NCBI GenBank assembly: GCA_026936335.1
Contig: JAPMXV010000060.1
Location: 62,001 to 126,000 of the forward strand
DNA length: 64,000 nt
Source: Mantamonas sphyraenae
Lineage: Eukaryota; CRuMs; Mantamonadidae
Direction of reading: 5' to 3'
A model generated the notes under the pieces. The model made no database searches, was not told where the DNA came from, and saw only the letters and a program-made list of their open reading frames with translations. Below, one piece after another: positions 33,467-45,657 of the stretch. Position 1 is the stretch's first letter. Every line of letters begins with the position of its first letter. The translations under genes and the position numbers were made by a program.

Positions 33467-35186
33467 GAGGCGGAGCTGGAGCTGCGGTCAAGGCCAAACT
33501 GGGCCATGTACTGATCAACGACGTGCTGGACAACGGGCAAGTCGGAGCGAAGAACGGTCACCTTGCTCCTGTCGTCCAGAACACACATAAACATGCCTCC
33601 GTTGCTTTGCGTGTGGATTTTGCGGAGACGCAACCACGTTCCTGGCTTGATGGAGGCCCCGAGATATTGGGCATGGAGGCCCGCCACGTCGATCCAAAGG
33701 CGGGTGCCCGATTTTGGATCGCGGATGGCGTCGGCGTTTCCGTCGTTGCTGTGGACACTGCTGCTGCTGCTGTCCTGGCGTTGCCATGTCTGCATACCCG
33801 ACCCCTCCACGAGAGTGGTGCCGTCCCACAGCGAGAGGGCACCGCGTCCCTCGTTGGTGACTTTCATATCCACCACCTGGCCGAGAAGGTCGCATACCAT
33901 CCGTTGGCTGCTCACTGCCGACACAGGAATGATGTAGGAAGCACCAAAGTCGGCGTAAATCTGGGTGCCGAGACGGGCAAAGGTCTCGTGTGCCCACTCT
34001 CGCATTTGGATGACACGCAGGCGGTCACTCTCGCCAAACGAGTGTTGCAACACCTTTCCGTCGGCGGTGAGGCTGGGGCGCACCTCGATGGGTTTGTTCG
34101 GGGTGCCATCGAGGACTAGGAAGCTGCTGCCTTTTTGTGAGACACCACACAGCCGGCCCTGGTGCGAGACGATGCGCAGACGATGTGCACGAAAGATGTC
34201 GCCCACCTGCGTCACCTCTGGCAACTGGCCGTATCGTCTGAGAAACAGATTGATGGACAGACCAAACGATGGGCGCGGGGCCGTCGGGTCGACAAGCGTC
34301 ACGTTGAGCATCATGTCCCTGCCCCGTGTGGGCTTGGGCAGACAAAAGTCTGTAATGACACCGTACACATTGGCTGTTGTACCGGGCGACAGATCGGAGA
34401 TGCACGTGTACGTGTACTTGCTTCCCGTCTGGGTCGAGCTGCTGCGTGACGGCGATTCGATACGCTGCCTCTTTGGTTGAGGCGATGTGGACGTGAGCGT
34501 TGACTTTGGAGTGCTGGGAGAGCGTGCAGAGTCGGGAGTGGCAATGTCGTCTTCGATCTCGTCGTCGTCGTCTGGCCGAGCTCGCTTCTGCGCGGCTGCC
34601 ATGTGCGCAATCGTTTCCTGGTCGTACAGTTGACCGTCGTGCTGGTTGCCTTCGATCAACACACGAATGCTGGCAGTCTGCCGCTGAGGCGTGCTGGAAT
34701 CGACAGGGTTGCCGACGACAAGGCGACACGGGTGGTCGTCTGCAAACTCGGCCTGCGCATCCTGCACAAGAGCACCACGCACAGTCAGTCGACAGTCCCG
34801 TTGCATGTGTTTGTGCAAGAGAGACCATGGGTGGTGGAACTGGACGGTAATGTCGGAGCGGGGACCTGTGGCACGCGAGTCTGCGGCACAAAGAGCGCGC
34901 GTGTCAGGAACTCGGCACAAACGCACACACGCATGGCCTGCAAGAACAACTCTACCTTGCAACAGCAGAGAAAACATCGAATGATCCCGTTTCGGCGCAA
35001 AAACGACCTTGACTTTGCCCTGCGCAAGGCGTAGGGCGGGCGAGACGGCGGGCAAAAGGTGTGTGAGTGATCAGGATCTTGCGTACACTCGACGCGGCCG
35101 CCACAACGCACCTCGACAGTCATGTTGGCCAGGCTTCGACGAATGTTGATGTCCGGGATGGACACGGTGCCAGATTGAGTGGCCAT
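32845..35186 (-). CDS. POT1: POT1 telomere-protection protein
   Basis: Model complement(join(32845..34880,35087..35186)), 711 residues. POT1 binds the single-stranded telomere overhang. The first OB fold is at about residues 188-325: KYTYTCISDLSPGTTANVYG, then GVITDFCLPKP, and GDIFRAHRLRIVSHQGRL. A second OB region follows, with WDGTTLVEG. Near the C-terminus CRPVCPRCQTC and MLCPSCSYAC form a four-cysteine zinc-ribbon-like insert, then LDCCIKSY, as in human POT1. An extra N-terminal module of about 180 residues precedes OB1 and has no clear family. The 206-bp intron uses a GTACGC donor; a GTGCGT donor 25 bp upstream in the transcript would break the frame. The start is 30 bp from the neighbouring plus-strand gene. 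Confidence 0.85.
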
Positions 35187-35216
35187 GCCGGCAGGTGACC
35201 CAGCGGAATTGTTGTG

Positions 35217-36183
35217 ATGGAAGTGTTGGTTGAGCGGTGGCGGGAGGCGTTGGTGCACGACATGCCACGAAGCAAGACTCGGAGTAACAGAAAGCGCAGA
35301 GGGGGTACCAAAACGCAAACACACCCAGGGATTGGGGAGTTGGCAATGGGTAAGGCGGCTGAGACTGTGAGGCAGGAGGCTTTGCTACGGCGTGCTGACA
35401 CACACAACGGCGACGACAGATCTGGCGCTGATGGAGGCTGGTGTGCGCGATTCATTCCTTGTAGATTACATTTGGTTGGATACGACGCAAGTGGGGTGGC
35501 TAAGGGAGGCAGTGGAGGACAACCAAGCGCTGCAGGCTCGCTCAACCAAGGCTGTAGTGCTGGTTCAGGGAGGGCAGGAGTTGGTGATGGTGCTCAGCAT
35601 GCTCTATGTACACACTCTGGTGGATTCGGTGTCCGAAACCCACTGTATGCTCGTCGATGTGAGCGGCAGGGCGAAAGAACCGGCTGTGGTGCAAGGCTCG
35701 CCCGCTAAGGCGGTCCTGAACGCTCTGCAGGTATGTGCAGAGGAGTTGGCGGCTTGTACCGAGGATACATATGTGGTGGACGACGCTGTGAACGCGTTCA
35801 CGTTGACCGGCATGCTGCTGGGATACCCGTGCCTCTTTGTCATGCTGGATGAGCAGGGAGAGACGGAACATGCAGACGCAAACTGCCTCGCCGGACAAAC
35901 GGTGCGCATTGAGCGACTCCAGCTGCGCTGTGGGTGGGACGACAGCGAATGGCAGGTTGGGGCGTTTTCGGTGCCGCTCGCATGCACAATCAACGATGAC
36001 CAGCAACAGGCGGGATGTGATGTGGATCGGGAGTCCGATGTGACGACGGGGTATTGGTCGCAGGAGGTGAATCATGGTGCAAGTGAGCTCTTTGTACAGC
36101 AGATGGAGCGATTGGGCCGATGGGAGGACGTCGTCTGGCGATGGGTGCTGGAAGAGCGCGACGCAGGCCTTGTTGGTTTGTGA
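35217..36183 (+). CDS. DUF4504 (C1orf74/UPF0739-like) protein
   Basis: Model join(35217..35349,35420..36183), 298 residues, with a 70-bp intron that restores the frame through a split GAT codon. The most family-like segment is NAFTLTGMLLGYPCLFVML at about residue 175, typical of the UPF0739/C1orf74 group, whose function is unknown. The N-terminus is basic (RSKTRSNRKRRGG). No membrane helix is long enough to be certain. The start lies 30 bp from POT1 on the opposite strand. The family call is from memory of the LLGYP motif and overall layout, and so is moderate. Confidence 0.62.
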
Positions 36184-36368
36184 ACTACAGCATAGCCGCG
36201 ATGGTGTTGAAATGAATCGTTGTGCAAGTCACCCAGTGTGTGTGTCGTTCGGTGGGGGAGGGGCGGCGTCAGGATGCGCAGAGGCGGATTGCCCTGCGCG
36301 CGTCGTCATGCAAGCCGATCATTCCCCACGAATTGTCACTGCGTATACACATCACACCGTCACCACAT

Positions 36369-38413
36369 ATGACAGGGAGCTATATTTTACCACGATGGCC
36401 TGTGGTGTGGCTCGTTGCAGCGCTGCTTGCGAGCATGGTGTGCAATGCGGACTCGTCCTCGGCGGCAAACCAGACCCAGACCACCGCTCTTGAGCAGCAA
36501 GTTGCCCAATTGCGTGCCAATCAAACCGACACCAACGCTGCGTTGAATGCAGTGTGGATCATGTCGTGCACGTTTCTTGTATTCTGTACGTAGGAGGGGA
36601 GAACGAGAAATGCGAAAGACCTTTTTGGGCAACTCACATTCAGCGCGCGCCCTCCAGACATGCAAGCCGGATTCACAATGGTAGAGGTGGGCTCGGCGCA
36701 ATCTCGTCACTCTATGAATATTCTTGTCAAGGTGAGTGGGTGTGCGTGCTATGGTGGACCTGGGGTGGTTATGTGGAGTTTGGCGTCTTTTTGGTGCTTT
36801 TTTCTCTGCGAGGGTCGTTGCCGACAGACTGACATGAGAACCCTCGACCGCCGCGCGGGATGTGATAGAATTTTGGCGACGCGGTGATTGGCGTTCTTGT
36901 GTACTGGGCGGTTGGATATGCATTTGCATACGGCAAGGAGGGCAACGAAGTGATTGGGTTCGGCCCGCTCTTCCTGGTCGACACAAAGTTGGAAGAGCTT
37001 GCAGGGTTCACGTTTCAGGCTGCGTTCTCAATTGCATCGTCAACGATTGTGTCTGGAGCTCTGGTGGGCCGCACACGCTTCCAGGCGTACTTTGCGGTCA
37101 CAACCATGCTGACGGGCTTTGTTTTCCCCGTCGTCTCGCACTGTGAGTCCCGAGTTGCGAGAGTAGTGGCGCACACCGGCCCCGTATGCGATGCACGCTG
37201 GGTTAAACGCTGACACGGGAAACCGCATCATGTCTGCACAGGGGTGTGGGATGGATCGGGCTTTCTGAGCTCGGGACACCCAACGCCGCTGCTGGGAATT
37301 GGAAGCATCGACTTTGCAGGCAGCGGAGTTGTCCACCTTGTGGGCGGAGTAGCTGCTGTGCTGGGTGCGTATGCAGTGGGACCACGACGTGGCCGGCTGA
37401 CGGCAGATGGACGCCTGAAGGAGATTCAGGGCCACAGCTTTGTGCAGGTGGCCATGGGCACGATCCTCCTCTGGTTTGCCTGGTTTGGCTTCAATGCAGG
37501 TTCATCCATTACTGTGACAAAGGGAAGGTATGCAGTTGCCGGACTGGCTGCCGTCAACACCTTGTTGGGAGGTGCTGGTGCTGGCGTGGGCATGATGATT
37601 CTCTCGATGGTTGTTTACCGCAAGCTGCGGCTGATGCCATTTCTGAACGCAGTGTTGGGGGGACTAGTTAGTGTGACGGCCGGATGTGCCGTCATGCCGC
37701 CGTGGGCTGCTGTGGTGACGGGGTTCCTGTCCGCAGGGGTGTACTGGGGCGGAGGCCTGTTGGAGGAGCGGTTTGCTGTGGATGACCCTGTGGAGGCCTT
37801 CCCTGTCCACGGCATGTGCGGTGTATGGGGCATGCTCTCGGTGGGTTTGTTTGCAGACCAGACATATGTGGGCCGGGTACTGGATGTGGCCGAAGTGGCT
37901 GATTTCGGCGTGTTGATGGGCGGCAACGGTTCGCTTCTGACTGCTCAATTGGCGGCAGTGGGTTGCATTGTGCTGTGGGTGGGCATGATCATGAGCATTG
38001 TTTACGCCGGCCTGCAAGCGACCATTGGCCTTCGCGTTGAGGGACAGGTGGAGCGTATTGGTTTGAACTCGGAACACGACAAGACGGAAGTGGACAAGCG
38101 CAGGCGCATCTGGGGCAACTATCTCACCACGAGCAAGAGCACGGGATCGGATGATTCGCTGCGTAGGGGCAGCGGAGCCGGTGCAGCCGATGACAACGAG
38201 CTGGAGAGCCTGCGGCGCCAGAGCCCGTCATCCCCATCCGGGCTCACCACGCGACGGCAATCCAACATCACTGTTGGCATCACGGAGAGCAACAGCGGAG
38301 AGCAGGAAGAGGGATCACCTCTGAGCGACGGAGAGCTGGGATCGCTTGATCTTCCCAATTCGCCTGCTCGCCAAAGTCCAATTCGCGCCCGTTGGGATGA
38401 GGAAGATCCATGA
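36369..38413 (+). CDS. Ammonium transporter (AMT/MEP), copy A, diverged
   Basis: Model join(36369..36585,36658..36731,36869..37142,37242..38413), 578 residues. It begins with a cleavable-looking signal sequence, then NQT sites, then eleven membrane helices of the AMT fold. Pore features are present: VWIMSCTFLVF followed after intron 1 by YMQAGFTMVEVGSAQSRHS, the first twin His in DFAGSGVVHLVGGVAA, and the second in DDPVEAFPVHGMCGVWG. Ammonium uptake across the plasma membrane is expected. The cytosolic tail of about 110 residues is Ser-rich. It has one intron, inside the codon for the SHW tryptophan, that the three downstream copies lack. It is the most divergent member of the array and probably the oldest. 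Confidence 0.93.
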
Positions 38414-38593
38414 GCCTGGCCTGTGGATGGGGTGCATGTCCCGCGAAAAACGCCTGGAGTGTTTTTCTCCGCCCGAGGAGCCAACGTTTGTCAGGTGGGA
38501 GCTGCACGGCCTTGGTGAAGCAACACGACTGTTAGGACTGCACACGAACAAACTGTACCAATACTTCAACTCACCGAAGCATTCCTCCCGAGA

Positions 38594-40385
38594 ATGATTG
38601 GCAAGAATGTTTTCGTGCTGGTCATCACGCTGGCCTCGATCCACCACGCCTCTGCAAGCGCATTGCCAACGGCAAGGAGCACAGACGATGCTCAAATGGC
38701 TATTGACGCTGTGTGGATGATGCTTTGCACCTTCCTAGTGTTCTGTAAGTGATGGGAGGCGCAGTGTCTACGCGACAAGGAATTTCCAAAAAAGTCTAAC
38801 ACCGTTGTATCCGGCCCGCAGACATGCAGACGGGCTTCACCATGCTCGAGGTGGGCACAGCTCAAAACAAACATTCGATGAACATCATCATCAAGGTGGG
38901 TTTTGGACCACACATGAGCTGGAAGGCCATGGGGAAGGGTGACTCCAAGCACATCTTCTAGACGAAAACTTGTCCCGAGACGAACTGACAAATTTTTGGG
39001 CGTAGAATCTGGGCGACGCCGTTATCGGCATCTTCATGTACTATGCCATCGGCTACGGTCTGGCATACGGTCCTGACGGCAACTGGTTTGTCGGTTCGGG
39101 CTACTTCTTCCTGGTTGGCATTCCCAAGGGCGACCTGGCGGGCTTCCTTTTCCAGGCGTCCTTCTCTATTGCCTCGGCCACCATTGTGTCGGGAGCCATG
39201 GTGGGTCGTGCACGATACGTGTCGTACTTTGTGGTGACAACGATCATGACGAGTGTGACATACCCCGTGGTGTCCCATTGGGTGTGGGATGCCAAGGGGT
39301 GGCTGAGCACTGGGTTGGAAACGCCGCTGAACGGGTCTGGAATGATTGACTTTGCAGGAAGTGGGGTGGTGCATCTGGTGGGAGGTGTGGCAGCACTGAT
39401 TGGAGCCAAGATGCTGGGTCCGCGTGAAGGACGGTACGTGCGAGGGAAACGAAAGGAGCTGGAGCAGCACAGTTTCGTTCTCGTGGCGATGGCAACAATG
39501 ATCCTGTGGTTTGCGTGGTTTGGGTTCAACGCAGGGTCGTCTGTGACGGTGACTCAAGGACGGTACGCAGTGGCAGGACTGGCAGCGGTGAACACAATGC
39601 TGGGTGGAGCTGGAGCTGGGGTGGGGATGATGGCGTTGTCGCTGATGAAGTACAGGAAGCTGCAGCTGATGCCGTTCCTGAACGCAGTGCTGGGTGGACT
39701 GGTGAGTGTGACAGCGGGGTGTGCAGTGATTCCACCGTGGGCAGCACTTGTGGCAGGCTTCCTTGCGGCAGGAGTGTACTGGTTGGGAGCAGTTGCAGAG
39801 GAGCACCTGGAGGTGGATGACCCTGTGGAGGCGTTTCCTGTGCATGGGATGTGTGGAGTGTGGGGACTGGTTGTGGTGGGACTGTTTGCGAATGGTGCGG
39901 ATGTGGCAGACATGCTTGCGGTGAGCAAGGTGGGACCAGCACAGATGGGACTGCTGATGGGAGGCGACGGATCGCTGATTTTGACGCAGCTGATTGGGGC
40001 GGCGTCGATCATGGGGTGGGTGGGCGGGATGACTGGGACGCTGATGGCTGTGTTGAAGTACACCGTTGGGTTGCGGGTCACACGGGAGCTGGAGATTGCA
40101 GGGTTGAACCTGGAGCACGATGGCAAGTCGTACGAGGACCAGCGCCGTATTCTGGACACGTACGGCCAGTTTCTGATGAACCAGAAGCACAAGAGCGCAG
40201 AGGAAGGTGGCATGTTGGACCGCTGGTCCACCGTTTCCGAGTCACCGATGCAAACCCCTGCTCGCACGCCAGCCCTGAGCAGGTCGCAAACCCTTGTACA
40301 TACTGCTGATGATGATGGAGTTCTGCACACCATTGTGGAAATTGAAGCTGAACCTGGAAGCAACGAGAGGAAAGAGAACGAGTGA
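38594..40385 (+). CDS. Ammonium transporter (AMT/MEP), copy B
   Basis: Model join(38594..38744,38822..38895,39006..40385), 534 residues. Exon 1 encodes a signal-like segment and the first helix (DAVWMMLCTFLVF). Exon 2 (74 nt) encodes the MQTGFTMLEVGTAQNKHS pore segment. Exon 3 holds the other helices with both pore histidines (SGVVHLVGG and FPVHGMCGVWG). Its exon 3 is nearly identical to those of copies C and D, with about six single-base differences from C before the tail. The introns at the same positions are unrelated in sequence. The tail after LNLEHDG is specific to this copy. Confidence 0.94.
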
Positions 40386-40479
40386 CGTGCGCAAGCATGA
40401 CCATATCATACAAATCCGCTCCATCGGTGTGTTTGTGAACCGTAGAGCCACACAAATTCACGCCCACCATAAAGTGACC

Positions 40480-42325
40480 ATGGGAGCAAGCTTCTGGAGG
40501 TCCAGAAAACCAAGAGCATCGAGCCTTCTTCTAGCCGCATGGGGGTTTTCTCAAGCAACCACAGCCATGGCCAGTGACACGAGCATCACCGTGGCCAACA
40601 ATGCCTCTGCGGTCGATGCGGTGTGGATCCTGGTCAGCACATTTCTTGTTTTCTGTAAGAAAAGGGGGGATGAGGCCGGGGAGAAACACGTGGAACCGCG
40701 CGCTCACAAATCCCTCTTGCTCCAACCCGCAGACATGCAGACGGGCTTCACCATGCTCGAGGTGGGCAGTGCACAAACAAAGCATTCCATGAACATTATC
40801 ATCAAGGTGAGTGATCACGGACGACCGGACACAGGGCACAGGCGCAACTCACACGGAATCCCCCCCAAACGCGTAATTTTCACAAAACTTCCAGAACTTG
40901 GGCGACGCCGTTATCGGCATCTTCATGTACTATGCCATCGGCTACGGTCTGGCATACGGTCCTGACGGCAACTGGTTTGTCGGTTCGGGCTACTTCTTCC
41001 TGGTTGGCATTCCCAAGGGCGACCTGGCGGGCTTCCTTTTCCAGGCGTCCTTCTCTATTGCCTCGGCCACCATTGTGTCGGGAGCCATGGTGGGTCGTGC
41101 ACGATACGTGTCGTACTTTGTGGTGACAACGATCATGACGAGTGTGACATATCCCGTGGTGTCCCATTGGGTGTGGGATGCCAAGGGGTGGCTGAGCACT
41201 GGGTTGGAAACGCCGCTGAACGGATCTGGAATGATTGACTTTGCAGGAAGTGGGGTGGTGCATCTGGTGGGAGGTGTGGCAGCACTGATTGGAGCCAAGA
41301 TGCTGGGTCCGCGTGAAGGACGGTACGTGCGAGGGAAACGAAAGGAGCTGGAGCAGCACAGTTTCGTTCTCGTGGCGATGGCAACAATGATCCTGTGGTT
41401 TGCGTGGTTTGGGTTCAACGCAGGGTCGTCTGTGACGGTGACTCAAGGACGGTACGCAGTGGCAGGACTGGCAGCGGTGAACACAATGCTGGGTGGAGCT
41501 GGAGCCGGGGTGGGGATGATGGCGTTGTCGCTGATGAAGTACAGGAAGCTGCAGCTGATGCCGTTCCTGAACGCAGTGCTGGGTGGACTGGTGAGTGTGA
41601 CAGCAGGGTGTGCAGTGATTCCACCGTGGGCAGCACTTGTGGCAGGCTTCCTTGCGGCAGGAGTGTACTGGTTGGGAGCAGTTGCAGAGGAGCACCTGGA
41701 GGTGGATGACCCTGTGGAGGCGTTTCCTGTGCATGGGATGTGTGGAGTGTGGGGACTGGTTGTGGTGGGACTGTTTGCGAATGGTGCGGATGTGGCAGAC
41801 ATGCTTGCGGTGAGCAAGGTGGGACCAGCACAGATGGGGCTGCTGATGGGAGGCGACGGATCGCTGATTTTGACGCAGCTGATTGGGGCGGCGTCGATCA
41901 TGGGGTGGGTGGGCGGGATGATTGGGACGCTGATGGCTGTGTTGAAGTACACCGTTGGGTTGCGGGTCACACGGGAGCTGGAGATTGCAGGGTTGAACCT
42001 GGAGCACGATGGAAACACGTACGAGGACCAGCGTCGTATTCTGGACACGTACGGACAGCACTTGATGAACCAGAGGTACAAGAGCGCAGAGGAAGGTGGC
42101 ATGTTGGACCGCTGGTCCACACGGTCGAGCATTCCTGGGAGTCCCCGAAGTGTGGCTGCAGCATCTCCTTTGCATGCACGTCCGGGTAGGCGTGGCTCAA
42201 GACGTGGCTCTGTGATGCTGGCCGAGGATGATGACGAGGAGGAACCGTTCAGCACCGACAACTCGGTGACGCGTGTGGTCGAGGTGGATGCACGTCGCAA
42301 AGAGAGCCCAGGAGCCAGTCGATGA
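40480..42325 (+). CDS. Ammonium transporter (AMT/MEP), copy C
   Basis: Model join(40480..40654,40733..40806,40895..42325), 559 residues. The layout is as in copy B, with its own N-terminus (signal-like, then NNASAVDAVWILVSTFLVF) and its own cytosolic tail of about 110 residues containing Ser/Arg-rich and acidic stretches. The transmembrane core is essentially the same protein as copy B; one visible replacement is Thr to Ile in GGMIGTLMAVLK. All pore motifs are intact, so the gene should be functional. The different tails and N-termini suggest different regulation or targeting of the same pore. Confidence 0.94.
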
Positions 42326-42450
42326 GCTTTGTTGTGGAGGTACGTGTGCAGTACGGGCACTGAATTGTGTGTGCTCCAGAGCGCAGCCAGGCGTGCGTTT
42401 GTTCAGCCAACTAGCATTGCATTCGTCGGACGGGGAAGAGAAAGCGATTG

Positions 42451-44422
42451 ATGTCAGCAAAGAATCCCTTGTCGCTGTTGATTCCTCTAGTGTGTCTCGC
42501 AGAGACCGCAGCTGCTGCAACTTCAGACGAGTTGCAGGCCACCGTTGCGCAAAATTCTCTGGCCGTCGACGCGGTGTGGTTACTCATCTGCACCTGCCTC
42601 GTGTTTTGTGAGTTGTTCCGTATCGTGTGCTGCATAAAGCTGTGTGGCGTACCAGGGCTCTCCGTGTGCCGCATGGACGAGCTGAACTCCGTGCGAGGCT
42701 TCGCCAACGCGGGAAAATGCCCGGAATGGGGGACAATTCCCACACCATGCCAAACCACTGCCAGTTCCCCAAGCGCCACTGACCGAATGGTCAAAGCCAC
42801 CAGTTGTATTATGTCCCCTTTTATCCTTCGCTTCCACCTGTGCGCCCTTGTGTTGAAGGTGTGGTTTTCGTGCGTGGAGAAAAAAACGACCTGCGTCTCA
42901 CACACAGAAAATCGTGCACTTCTCCGGACACCCCCGCAGACATGCAGACGGGCTTCACCATGCTCGAGGTGGGCACAGCGCAAACAAAGCATTCCATGAA
43001 CATTATCATCAAGGTGAGTGGCAACCTGCACAGAGTTGCAGCTTCCCCCCGAAGAGAAAGGCGAACGTTCTCCAAGGCGCTCACGCAATCGTTCCGCAGA
43101 ACTTGGGCGACGCCGTTATCGGCATCTTCATGTACTATGCCATCGGCTACGGTCTGGCATACGGTCCTGACGGCAACTGGTTTGTCGGTTCGGGCTACTT
43201 CTTCCTGGTTGGCATTCCCAAGGGCGACCTGGCGGGCTTCCTTTTCCAGGCGTCCTTCTCTATTGCCTCGGCCACCATTGTGTCGGGAGCCATGGTGGGT
43301 CGTGCACGGTACGTGTCGTACTTTGTGGTGACAACGATCATGACGAGTGTGACATACCCCGTGGTGTCCCATTGGGTGTGGGATGCCAAGGGGTGGCTGA
43401 GCACTGGGTTGGAAGCGCCGCTGAACGGGTCTGGAATGATTGACTTTGCAGGAAGTGGGGTGGTGCATCTGGTGGGAGGTGTGGCAGCACTGATTGGAGC
43501 CAAGATGCTGGGTCCGCGTGAAGGACGGTACGTGCGAGGGAAACGAAAGGAGCTGGAAGGACACAGTTTCGTTCTCGTGGCGATGGCAACAATGATCCTG
43601 TGGTTTGCGTGGTTTGGGTTCAACGCAGGGTCGTCTGTGACGGTGACTCAAGGACGGTACGCAGTGGCAGGACTGGCAGCGGTGAACACAATGCTGGGTG
43701 GGGCTGGAGCTGGGGTGGGGATGATGGCGTTGTCGCTGATGAAGTACAGGAAGCTGCAGCTGATGCCGTTCCTGAACGCAGTGCTGGGTGGACTGGTGAG
43801 TGTGACAGCAGGGTGTGCAGTGATTCCACCGTGGGCAGCACTTGTGGCAGGCTTCCTTGCGGCAGGAGTGTACTGGTTGGGAGCAGTTGCAGAGGAGCAC
43901 CTGGAGGTGGATGACCCTGTGGAGGCGTTTCCTGTGCATGGGATGTGTGGAGTGTGGGGACTGGTTGTGGTGGGACTGTTTGCGAATGGTGCGGATGTGG
44001 CAGACATGCTTGCGGTGAGCAAGGTGGGACCAGCACAGATGGGACTGCTGATGGGAGGCGACGGATCGCTGGTGGTGACGCAGATGCTTGGAGCTGGCTG
44101 CATCGTGTTGTGGGTGGGAGTAGTCACGTTCCTGGCCATGTCTGCGTTGAACAAGTACCCCGGCCTTCGGGTGGAGCTGGCACTGGAACGCGCCGGATTG
44201 AACCTGGAGCACGACGTGACGGATCACCACCAACGCACGCGTCTGCTTGACCAGTGGGCCAAGTACGTGGAGAAGCAGGCAGCCGAGATGAACGATGATG
44301 GTGACGACACGGAAAGCGTGGTGAACAGCCAAGTGGATGGCGTGAGTGTGGTTGAGCTGGACTCTAGACACGTCAGCAAGGGACAAGAGGGAGCAGGTGT
44401 GCGCGTGACAGAGGTGGTGTGA
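42451..44422 (+). CDS. Ammonium transporter (AMT/MEP), copy D, mosaic 3' end
   Basis: Model join(42451..42607,42940..43013,43100..44422), 517 residues. The core from exon 3 to about 44,070 (GGDGSL) matches copies B and C almost base for base. From there to the stop it differs, with VVTQMLGAGCIVLWVGVVTF and LNLEHDVTDHHQRTRL, closer in pattern to copy A (GCIVLWVGM). The first intron, 332 bp, is much longer than in the other copies and I see no gene in it. Pore histidines and the exon 2 motif are intact. The abrupt change of similarity argues for a gene-conversion border. Confidence 0.93.
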
Positions 44423-44495
44423 TTTGCAAAGCGAACACAAGCACCCAAACCCACACTCGTTGTCACAAAAATCCTTCATCCTTCTGCCCCATGCC

Positions 44496-45636
44496 TCACA
44501 ACTCGTCGTTGGTGATGAATCGGTTGCCCTCAGACTGTCGACCAACATAGGTGTATGCAGCTCGGCCGAAACGAGCGCCGCCTCGCTGGCCCTCGGGCAG
44601 GTCGCCGGCCGAGTCGTCGTCGCCTTCGGGTTCGCCAAACAAGCTAATGTTTTTGGTGGACGTGGCGTTGGAGGTGGACGAGGCATTGCCACTGTTGGCT
44701 TTGCGGGTGGGACGTGCCACCTTTGAGAATTGGCCCACGCGTTTGGCCTCGTTGCGTTCGTTGCGCGTGACCTCGGAGGAGTCCAGGAAGCGCAGATTGG
44801 GCAGTGTGTACAGCACCGTGTAGCGGTAGCGGGAATAATCGTCTTCGTCCTTCTGGAAGAAGAAGTTGGGGCAGGCTGGGTTCTTCAGCAGAGACAGCAT
44901 GCCCAAGTTTGGGAATTTGGCGCCCACCTCGCTCAGCAGTGCGTCGAGATCTTCAATCTGCGGTGCAGCGCCGTTTGGTGTGAGTGTCGATGGCCCATGC
45001 GCAGCAGACAGCCATGCGTTGGGTCCAAGGGCTATGGAAACAGATGGATGGGCGCTGGCGAGTGTGTGGTAGGCAAGGTGTGCGTGGTGGCTCCACACAG
45101 ACGGCAGCAAAACGCACGTTGTTGTTGTTCAGCGAGAGGGAGGCGAGGCTGCTCAGCGCTGGAAACTCCTGCTGGCTGACCAGCTCATTGTTGTCCAGGC
45201 ACAGGGTGTCCAGATTCACAAACAAGTCCAAGTTGGACACCGTTCTGTGGGTGGAGGGAATGGGGAACACAGCGAGGAAGGGTGCACGGAAGAGGGGGGG
45301 GATGTGAGCTCACGCGTGGACTCGAGCTCGCCGGCACTGGCGACGGGGCGGGGCCAACGCGGGAGAGCCCACTTACTCAATGCGATTGTAGGAAAAGTCC
45401 AGGAAGCGAATTTTGTCGCCATATGTCTCGCCCAGCTCGGAAGGGATGGCGGTGATGTCCTGGCCCACGCAGGACAGATATTGGCCGTTCACGGTGATTT
45501 CCAGGGTGCCACCGTCGCCCAGCTGCAGCTGCACCACAGAGTCATCCTTGTACTCGGGTGCCCCCTCTGCCGCAGCTGCCTCTAGCGCCTGTTGCCGTGC
45601 TTCCGCCTCCACTTGCGCCTGTTCTGCGCTCGACAT
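44496..45636 (-). CDS. Leucine-rich repeat protein, LRMDA-like
   Basis: Model complement(join(44496..44957,45118..45244,45377..45636)), 282 residues. Leucine-rich repeats lie at about residues 65-190 (IRFLDFSYNRIE, LDTLCLDNNELV, LASLSLNNNN). They end in a capping segment, GMLSLLKNPACPNFF, followed by YRYTVLYTLPNLRFLDSSEV, which closely resembles the C-terminal cap of LRMDA (C10orf11). An Ala/Glu-rich N-terminus and a basic, Ser-rich tail flank the repeats. Such proteins act by protein binding; the role is unknown here. Both introns restore LRR sequence. The start is 21 bp from the next gene on the plus strand. Confidence 0.75.
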
Positions 45637-45657
45637 GCCAAATCGACTTGGCACACC

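Noticed and set aside
38958-40190. 410-codon His/Gln-rich frame antisense to AMT copy B (with matching frames at 40,880-42,175 and 42,821-44,692)
   Set aside because: These are shadow frames produced by the C-poor coding strand of the transporter core. They recur because the core recurs, have no conserved motif, and overlap exons with proven frames.
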